From positions 186,001 to 250,000 of the forward strand of contig JAEPQZ010000018.1 in NCBI GenBank assembly GCA_016758905.1: a stretch of DNA of 64,000 nucleotides. The letters are read 5' to 3'. The DNA comes from Umbelopsis isabellina. Lineage: Eukaryota > Mucoromycota > Umbelopsidomycetes > Umbelopsidales > Umbelopsidaceae. This document shows, one piece after another, positions 56,547 through 64,000 of this stretch. How positions within the stretch are numbered: the stretch's first letter is position 1; every line of letters begins with the position of its first letter. The position numbers and the translations under genes are program-made. The notes under the pieces are model-generated. The model worked only from the letters and a program-made list of their open reading frames with translations, was not told the origin of the DNA and did not search any database.

Positions 56547-57219
56547 ATAAGCAAGCACATATAGATATAAGTTGACAGATATTACTTTATGGAATAAAAA
56601 CAAATTTTGGAATTACTACTTTTTCAAAAACAAAATCTGGGGATATATAAATATGAGTTAAAAATGCGGGAAATTGGGAGGAAAAGGCGAAAATCTTTCT
56701 CTTTTTCTGTGGTAAAGTTTTTCGAGTAGGTTGGTTTGCTAAGAATCTCGCTACTTCGATCAACTTTTCTCTGCCATGCATGCATATGTGCAAATTTGCT
56801 TTTTTGATGTCGTCGTATACGATGGGCCGTATACTCGATTGAAATGCTTGATGCTTTTTGATTAGCTCACGATTTTGTTTTGGTTGCCCTGCTCGCCAGC
56901 GGGTGAGGCTAAATCGCGGCCCAAATTTTTTGTGTTGGAGATGAATGATGGAACGCGGAGAAAAAGGGGGAGGAAAAGGGGGGATGGAACAAACGTTTTT
57001 CCTCGATGTCGAAGAGAAATATAAGGGGGAGGGAAATGGGATAGAAGGGGATCAACTGAAAAAGAAGATAATAACCATGGGGATGGGTATTTCTTCATGA
57101 AAAAAAAAAAAAGATGTGGTAAAAATGGAATGAAGTGGGATAAATGTACATACGGAAAAGGAGGATAGGAAAAAGTAGATGATTTTGTTTGAAAAAGGGT
57201 TGCTTTGCAGGAAAAGCAG
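56547..57219. other. Convergent intergenic region CLPTM1/SFP1-like
   Basis: 673 bp between two stop codons, with purine-rich tracts (about 56940-57070) and poly-A. Presumed long 3' UTRs. No gene. Confidence 0.45.
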
Positions 57220-58358
57220 TTAGTTCATCGAGGCAAACGACGACAACAGTGGCGAAGACTCGGGCGTAATCAAAGGAGATGGGCCGAACGAGGCGGCAGC
57301 TGCGGCAGCAAGCGTGCTGTTCAAGGCTGCCATATGAGAATGCTCAATATGGTACTTTAGACCATTCAAATTCTTGTACCGTTTGCCACATTCACCAATA
57401 GTACATTGATATGGTTTGGAACTCAGTTGCTCGTTCTCCTCAGTCACGACGTTGCAGTGGCCATGTTGATTGTGATATTTGAGCCCATTGGGGTTCTTGT
57501 AGGCCTTATCACAGCCTTGTACTGGACATTTGTAAGGTTTATCAACATTGGCTTGATTAGCTACAAAAATAAAAAAATAAAAAGGGATAAACATTAGCAT
57601 GTGACGACGTCCTATCATCAAAAGGGGCAAGCGGGACGATCGCCTTACCTGCAGAAGCAAACAGGGCATTGGCTTGAGCAAGGAAATCTTCATCCGACAA
57701 GGCTGCCACGGGAACATCACTAAACGTAGGAGGTGGGGTAGCAGTAGTGGCAGCAGCAGTAGCCAAAGACAATTTAAGCTTTTTAGAGGGGCTGTGGTCA
57801 TCAAAGAGGTCAATGGTATGTTGACTAGCGTCAATTTCTGGAGAATTGTTACGCAGCACAGATGTATCAAAGGCAGCTAAATCATCATCCGATAGCATGT
57901 CTTCAACATCACGCTTGTTGATGGCATTGACCGACAAGGAGCGGGAGGCTAGTTGTGGACTGTTGGGTGCACTCGAGTCGGAGTTGGACCAGGTGTCCGA
58001 GTACATGGTGGAGTCTTCGTCCTCCAGACGAACGTGACATTCTTCATAATGTTGAAGCAAGTCATGCAGATCTCGCAATACAAGACCGCAGCAAGAAAAG
58101 TTGCGGCAGAAGGCTGTTTCCAGGTCTTGGGAATAGAAACTGTCTAGGCCTTCGTCTCTTACTGAAACAGAAGGCTGCAAACTAACATTTACAGAAAAGG
58201 GCAGGGGCAAGGGAGAGAGATAAGTTAATAAACATAACATCAGAGATAAATTTGCTATAGCAGCTAATATCCACGGACCAAACTTACTCTAGGTTCAAGT
58301 CATTGCACTTGACATAGCTAAGGCGACGGCTATCGGACACTTCGATGGGTACAGGCAT
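57220..58358 (-). CDS. SFP1-like C2H2 zinc-finger regulator
   Basis: Three exons, 58358-58288, 58181-57649 and 57560-57220, encode 314 aa. The N-terminus has an incomplete finger-like motif (CRNFSCCGLVLRDLHDLLQHYEECH) as in Sfp1/JAZF1 proteins. The C-terminus carries two tandem fingers: YKCPVQGCDKAYKNPNGLKY HNQHGH and YQCTIGECGKRYKNLNGLKY HIEHSH. The unusual KNxNGLKYH core is the hallmark of the Sfp1 family. Yeast Sfp1 drives ribosomal-protein and ribosome-biogenesis genes in response to nutrients and TOR. The Ala-rich, Ser/Pro-rich tail ends ITPESSPLLSSFASMN. It has a long 5' flank, which suits a regulated transcription factor. The link to ribosome control is by homology only. Confidence 0.85.
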
Positions 58359-59585
58359 CTTTTTTTTAAAAATATTTTGTAAGGTTGCGAGCCGGGGGCA
58401 AATGGGATGATGGATCGTTCAAGGGCTATGCGATGAAAGCGAATTCTTTTTTTAGGGCTTTTTTTAAGATTTTTAGATGGAGATGCCTGCTTTGATACCC
58501 AAGCGAACGGCGTATGGCCAGATGTCCTTTGCTATGGGGTTTTAAGAAAAACGAAAGAAAGAGGAGGGACAAATATTCCACTGGAGAGGCTAGCGATTAT
58601 AATTTCCAAAATGGACGTCGCACCAATTTTGGTGGCTGTATAAATGATACTATAAAATTACATCAAGGTTATAAAGTTATTGGGCGTTTCGCGGTGCATT
58701 AAGATCGATTACTCCTTATCTCGATGCTGAATTCGGACAAGCCGAGCAAGTCCAAGAGCAATGAAAATACCCCCTTGCTAAGGGTTCTTGTTGATTATGA
58801 TCATGAGAACCTCCTTACCTCTACCGTATGATGATATAGAAAAGCAACATTGTAACCACACCTATGCACTTGAAACTCCGAAGGGCAATTACACGCCATG
58901 TCAAATTTCCCGACAACCAATGGCAATTTGACTCATTTCAGGTACCTACCAACAACCAAGTAAAAACGTCATATTCCCTGTAAACAATCTATTTGCCAGT
59001 TTGGAAAAGCTGTTGCGTTTGACAGAGCTATAAAAGGAGAGTTCTTTTAAGAACATAAAATATATACAAACCCTGTACCAACAACACGTGTGCTATATTA
59101 AGCAGCAACGGTTTTGCTTCGGTTGACGGGTTTGTCTAGAAATAGTCTCTAGGGTAATAGGATCAACAACTAACAGCTTGAGAAAGGGGGTTGAAAATCA
59201 TCACGTAAGTTTACAAATACATCATCCAGTGCTGTGATGATCCCTTGATACCTTGTTCAGACATTGACATGAGATACCATGATTTGTGATCTCACCCTTC
59301 GCAATATGAGGCGCGGCCGGCGGGGCGCACGCGATATTAACTATTATACACCCCCTTTTGCCTCCTTTATAACAACAATGACACAAAACAGCTATGATCA
59401 GCCTTTACCCAACATCCAAACTAACCACAATTCACACACATAGGCCGTTAAAAACCCACTCCCAGAAATTTGAAGTAATCAAAAAAGATATATTTAAAAA
59501 GGATGTCCTATTTACTGACAGGTATTCACAACTATGTTACAGTAGTGTGAGGAGATAGCAAGATAGCAAGGGGACAGTCCTAGAT
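58359..59585. other. Long intergenic region upstream of SFP1-like and downstream of CipC-like
   Basis: 1,227 bp. It includes the T-rich SFP1-like 5' flank. The rest shows scattered short motifs only, with no supportable gene, tRNA or repeat. Confidence 0.4.
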
Positions 59586-59897
59586 TTATTGGTATCGCTC
59601 CTCATACATGCGCTCGGCGTTCTTCTTAGCCTCGTGCTTGGCCTTCTCGCGGTCAATGAAGTTAAGACCCTTGGTCTCGAAAAGCTTGTCAGCCTCAGCA
59701 GCGGCGAAACCAGCAAGGAGTTCCTTGGCCATTTGATGGCTTTGGGGCTTGCCGTTGGCAGCCTCGTGTTGCTCATAGGCTCTCATGGCAGCGAAACCAG
59801 CAGCTCCTCCGATGAGCTCGTGGGACCAGCTAGACTTGTGCTCAGATGAGTTGTAGACTTCGTCGTGTTGTTGTTGGAAAGAATCGAAAAGGCCCAT
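59586..59897 (-). CDS. CipC-like small protein (DUF3759)
   Basis: Intronless, 103 aa from ATG 59897, in contrast to the intron-rich neighbours. It has the CipC/DUF3759 layout: MGLFDSF start, SSWSHELIGGAAGFAAMRAYE, NGKPQSHQMAKELLAGFAAA EADKLFETKG, then a charged helix (DREKAKHEAKKNAERMYEER). The family was first seen as concanamycin-induced in Aspergillus and is often abundant under stress; its molecular role is unknown. Codon use is strongly biased to GCC, AAG, CTC-type codons, unlike most neighbours, which suggests high expression. A TATA-like TATAAATA lies about 55 bp upstream. Confidence 0.9.
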   Translation of the reverse strand: MGLFDSFQQQHDEVYNSSEHKSSWSHELIGGAAGFAAMRAYEQHEAANGKPQSHQMAKELLAGFAAAEADKLFETKGLNFIDREKAKHEAKKNAERMYEERYQ

Positions 59898-61098
59898 GTT
59901 TAATAAAGTAGATTTGAATAAGGGTTGTAAAAGCCGGGCGATATGCTGTCTTATTTATACTTGTTTGGCGAGGTGCCCACGCCGATTTAACCTTATGTCA
60001 TAAAGTTAGCTGCACACTTACTACTGGATATAGTAAATATCGGTCGTACAGTCTAAACGTCGCCACTCTTCTCACAGCGCCTCTGCCCTGCCAATACTAG
60101 GCACGTTCTGTATAGCCATATCACCTTTAGCTACTTTTTTACATCACGGAATTCTCCCACTTCCCATATTTTGCGAGTGTTACCGAAGGCTTTTTCTCTC
60201 AGCCACACTACATTTTCCCGGAAAAAATGACGCGCCAAGACCAACACAAAACTCATAAGCGATGGTCCAACTTTTGGAAACAAAAATCTAGAATTCTTGT
60301 AATTTAATCAAGCGATTTTTGCTAGTTCCGCTTCAGTCGCTACTTACACTTTGCTCGTGAAAAACACGCTCTATCTGTACATTTAGTTTAGCCACAGGTA
60401 AGAGCATATGTGACGGTCATTGCTAATTTTGGTATAACGGCCAAGGCCGTACTACCACACTAAGTGATTTAGCAAGTTGTGGAAGCGCGGTTTTTTACTT
60501 ATGAGTTCATTAGGCTACGTGTCATCATAGGTAGGTAGAACCTTCGAGATGCATAGCGTAAGTAATGACCGCTTGGACTGCACGTGTACCATAGCCTAGA
60601 TTAGATGGCATCCTGAAGGTTCTTTTGCATCTTTTGAATACGCTCGATCTGTCACGGTGGGCGATAGTCTTGAAGCCCCTGTGCCCCGAGCTCGCTATCA
60701 CAAGCAGTGGTACTAAATTTGGTGAACTTGCCCAGGGGGAGTAATAAAGTAGCTTGGCATTGTGGCCATATATGATTTGCTCGGTGTGAAAGTCAAGCCA
60801 TAGCTAAATCGACTCCGTTTCATTAAGACCTCCGTCCGCATTTAACTTGGGAGCCCGCACCATTGCTAAATTTAATGTGCAAGTCCGGAGTTTGTAGTGG
60901 GTAATGACGGCTTTCGCTTGATCTGGGTGGCGTCATCGCCTTGCTCACGTCACGCAATAGAGATAATGTAATTATGTCAGTAGAATGCGAAAAGTGGAGT
61001 GACGTAGGTTCCACATCTTAAAGGCGGTCTTTGAATCTGGTCCTCACAAAGGTTCAACCACACACTGGGCTCCGCTTGGCTGGTCAGTCAATCATTGC
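59898..61098. other. Divergent intergenic region CipC-like/VPS4
   Basis: 1,201 bp. It contains a perfect ACGGCC-AA-GGCCGT palindrome near 60437-60450. On the minus strand at about 60656-60607, bases after a GTGACAG acceptor read IERIQKMQKNLQDAI and a stop, but no upstream exon was found, so it is not called. No other element. Confidence 0.4.
59951..59959 (-). promoter_or_regulatory. TATA box of the CipC-like gene
   Basis: On the minus strand TATAAATA lies about 55 bp before the start codon at 59897, in keeping with a strong, inducible promoter. Confidence 0.5.
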
Positions 61099-63027
61099 AT
61101 GTCTAACAATTTCCGGGAGGTAAAGTATTGTACCAGGCACACATGCGGCTCGGCATGAAGATTGTCTTCTGCGAGGCTTATTCTATTCAGTTATTAACTA
61201 ACACCACTTATCTGTTCTTTTTGGCTACTACAGAAAGGATTCGAAATCGTAAAGCTTGCGACTGAAGCCGATCAGAATCAGAATTATCCTGAGGCCGTCG
61301 AGCTTTATCACAGTGCTCTTGAGCATTTTCAATTAGCTCTAAAGTGTGAGTGGATATTTTTGTTTCAACGCTTGTCAGGGGCATATAATATTCAAGGCTT
61401 GGCCTAAAGTTGGCTTCAACTCCTCTCCAATCTGAACGTTACACTATGATGTAGTCGCTTGGTAAAAACCTCACAACAATTCACTAAACAGCTCCCTTTT
61501 TGCACACTGTAGATGAGAAAAACCCTAGAGCTAAGGAGACTGTGAAGAAGCGGTTTTTCGAGTACCTGCAACGAGCCGAGCTACTCAAGGAGGCTATCAG
61601 GAAGCAGAATGAAGACAAGGAAAAGAAGCCTATGCGAGCGAATGGAGGAACCAGTCCCACAAAGAAGTGAGTAGTCGTTATAAACATTGACATAGGCTTT
61701 TTCAAGCTTTGATGATTAACGCATCTAGCAGTGGTGGCAAAAAGGGCGGCGAAGAAGATGACGATGATGCCGATCTCAAAAAGCTTCGTGCTGGACTTAC
61801 AGGTAAACTATCTACATTGTACACACAGTGAAATTACCTACTAAGTTTCAGCGCATGCATTTACTCATCCACTTTTGCTTTATTTGCTTTTGATCTCATC
61901 TTCTGCAGGTGCCATTTTGTCGGAGAAGCCCAACGTACGTTGGGATGATGTAGCAGGTTTGGATGGTGCAAAGGAGGCCCTTAAGGAAGCTGTCATTTTA
62001 CCTATCAAGTTCCCTCACTTGTTTACTGGCAAGCGTGTGCCATGGAGAGGAATCCTGCTTTATGGACCTCCCGGAACTGGTAAATCCTATTTGGCAAAGG
62101 CAGTAGCCACTGAAGCTGAAAGCACCTTCTTTTCTGTTTCCTCTTCTGATCTGGTATCAAAATGGATGGGTGAGAGTGAAAGGTAAGAGTTTAATTTTTT
62201 AAGGATGAATGCTTAAAAGAGCGAACACTTACTAAATTTGCTTCTTTTGTCAGACTTGTAAAGCAACTATTCAAAATGGCCCGAGAAAACAAACCAGCCA
62301 TTATCTTTATTGATGAAGTTGATTCACTTTGTGGTACGCGTGGTGAGGGAGAATCCGAAGCATCAAGAAGAATCAAAACCGAATTTCTTGTCCAAATGAA
62401 CGGTGTCGGAAACGAGACTGATGGCATTTTGGTGCTTGGTGCTTCTAATATCCCATGGCAACTCGACAGTGCTATTCGACGACGATTCGAAAAACGTATC
62501 TACATCCCATTGCCCGATGCTCAGGCACGAGCCAAGATGTTTGAGTTGAACGTAGGCACCACTCCATGTACGTTAACAGCGCATGACTATAGATCCCTTG
62601 GAGAGCAGACGGACGGGTACTCTGGCTCTGATATCGCCGTTGTTGTTCGGGATGCTTTAATGCAGCCTGTTCGCAAAGTGCAGACAGCTACCCATTTCAA
62701 GCGTGTAAACGCACCGTCAAGAGATGACCCAGCAGTATATACACCACATTGGACGCCATGCTCCCCTGGCGATCCTGAAGCCGTCGAGATGTCATGGATG
62801 GACATCAAGTCTTATGAACTACTCGAACCGGACCTTGTATTACAAGACTTTATCCGAGCTGTGCAAACTGCCCGACCAACCGTCAATGAACAAGACATTG
62901 CACAACATACCGCGTTTACAAATGATTTCGGTACGTATTTCGGCCCAAAATTGATCGTGTACCATCATATGTACAAAACTGTATTTATTAAACCATGCTG
63001 TTTGTTTTTTCAGGACAAGAAGGTTAA
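61099..63027 (+). CDS. VPS4: VPS4, ESCRT-III disassembly AAA ATPase
   Basis: Hexameric ATPase that recycles ESCRT-III in multivesicular body sorting, cytokinesis and membrane repair. Seven exons, 61099-61119 (21 nt), 61234-61345, 61513-61666, 61729-61802, 61909-62182, 62254-62930 and 63014-63027 (14 nt), encode 441 aa. N-terminal MIT domain ([32 protein letters not shown]), then an acidic/Lys linker. AAA core: [18 protein letters not shown], Walker A GPPGTGKS (about 173-180), Walker [34 protein letters not shown]. The Vps4 beta domain and C-terminal helix end NDFGQEG, completed by the 14-nt last exon, which encodes QEG and the stop. It is convergent with MAD2. Confidence 0.96.
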
Positions 63028-63211
63028 TGGGAGTAGGATGCCTAGTATACAGTAGAAAAAATGTCCCCAGTTTACCTAGTTTGTACTCGCTTCTACCAAC
63101 CTTTTTCCGTTCTTTTTTTCCTTCTTCTATATTGTCATGCTTATATAATGTCGTTTGAGTTTTTATTAATGACCTATGGTTTGGGGGCTGGGGAATATGA
63201 AAAAGAAATAT

Positions 63212-64000
63212 CTACACATCGCTTGTCACGCGATAGGCTACTAGTGCGTCTATTTTGTGCATGGATGTATCGAACGATCGCAGCTTGACGTGCTCTCCGC
63301 CACCTGCAATCAAATTGGGGTCGCTGTCTTCCCATGTGGTTGGTACCTGCACATCCTCGTCCGCATAGACCAATATATTGAAAGTACCTAGATGGGTTTT
63401 TAGTGTCAGCAATATGATATAAGCCGTGGTTCTTGTTATATGATACATACACTTCTCCTCCAAGATCGGCAAAAACGTAACACTCGCTGTGATTTGCCGC
63501 ATGATAGCTTGTACCTCTTTATATATCTGATCTGACGTTTTCGCCACAGGCCTATCGTAGACTTGGTGAGTCATGAGGAAACAGTACAAATATAGTTGGG
63601 GATCAACACTTACTCTGCAGATTCGGGCTTTTGAACATGAATATCGAACTGCCATCGCTCTACCACTTCGGTCGTGTCCTTGTCTTTGATTACAAGAACC
63701 AGTTTACTGATCTTTCCAGGCTTAAGCCATGCTACAGAAGTCATTCAACAAGACTAGTAATAAGTCGCGCGAGCCTGTTGCAAGTGCTCACCTTGTAATT
63801 GGCTGCACACCTGGTTTAGATATTGCTGAAGCTCATCGTTTATAGTAACCAGGATATTCAGGCCGTACTTTTTCTTGACCGTGAACTCTTCCGGAGGGTA
63901 CACTGCTCTCTGGAACAAAATGCTATTTGATTGGGATTAGATCACGTATACGCGACAGAACATATATATTTCGCGTTGCCATTGTCGGTGGTGGACGAAT
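63212..64000 (-). CDS. MAD2: Spindle checkpoint protein MAD2 (5' end outside window)
   Basis: HORMA-domain protein that blocks Cdc20 until all kinetochores are attached. Visible exons: 63922-63792, 63731-63614, 63551-63451 and 63387-63212, all in consistent phase. The first coding exon(s), with the usual SLKGSxxIV start, lie right of the window; bases 63923-64000 look like intron. Conserved blocks: ILFQRAVYPPEEFTVKKKYG, NILVTINDELQQYLNQV, VERWQFDIHVQKPES, IMRQITASVTFLPILEEKC and the C-terminal safety-belt sequence VQVPTTWEDSDP with VKLRSFDTSMHKIDALVAYR. The final segment matches the seat-belt region of human MAD2 by eye. Assignment is firm. Confidence 0.94.

Noticed and set aside
60607-60656. 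A small minus-strand terminal exon (IERIQKMQKNLQDAI then stop) after a GTGACAG acceptor
   Set aside because: No upstream exon with matching frame and donor could be found in 400 bp; may be chance.

Overview
The window is fungal nuclear DNA. It is gene-dense, with about 25 protein-coding genes in 64 kb. Nearly every gene is split by short GT-AG introns, mostly 45-100 nt. A window with RNase Rh-like RNase T2, MLH2, ORC3, BRF1, SFP1-like, BUD4/anillin-like and p24 genes fits a filamentous fungus. Intron density and protein resemblance suggest an early-diverging lineage such as Mucoromycota. The phylum is an inference; no rRNA or other marker is present to prove it. I found no retroelement, recognisable transposase, CRISPR array or convincing tRNA. 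Exon coordinates are my manual splice models. They were checked by reading-frame continuity and by agreement with conserved protein families, not by RNA data.

Left part (1-16.6 kb): a MutL homologue MLH2/PMS1 (minus, cut by the window edge) is divergent from a small DUF4112 membrane protein. Then come a hypothetical protein, a secreted RNase T2, a membrane-anchored RING-H2 protein, a PEX30-type peroxisomal dysferlin-domain protein, the Pol I subunit RPA49, and a very large NUP49/NUP58-type nucleoporin (1,354 aa) with a greatly expanded Phe-repeat domain.

Middle part (17.5-41.4 kb): an ankyrin protein and an alpha-arrestin lie in tandem. After them are a BUD4/anillin-like PH protein with N-terminal ankyrin repeats, ORC3 head-to-head with BRF1, ribose-5-phosphate isomerase head-to-head with an ERV25-type p24 cargo receptor, U2SURP/SR140, the NEDD8 E2 UBC12, GET4, a GPI-anchored surface protein, and a divergent mitochondrial carrier.

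Right part (42.4-64 kb): a bZIP factor, the ribosomal-protein histidine methyltransferase HPM1, a TBRG1-like FYR-domain protein, a four-helix membrane protein, an MPE1/RBBP6-type 3'-end processing factor without its usual N-terminal DWNN domain, CLPTM1, an SFP1-like zinc-finger regulator, a CipC-like small protein, VPS4, and MAD2 (cut by the right edge).

The genes are housekeeping and do not form one pathway. Themes are genome maintenance and division (MLH2, ORC3, MAD2, BUD4-like), transcription and RNA (RPA49, BRF1, U2SURP, MPE1, SFP1-like) and membrane traffic (p24, GET4, CLPTM1, VPS4). I see no obvious new multi-gene system. The best leads are single-locus oddities: the exon-built, non-canonical Phe-repeat nucleoporin; a perfect isolated Pol III B-box in the ORC3/BRF1 promoter; the DWNN-less MPE1 with a hairpin in its only long intron; and a RING domain with an unusually long loop.
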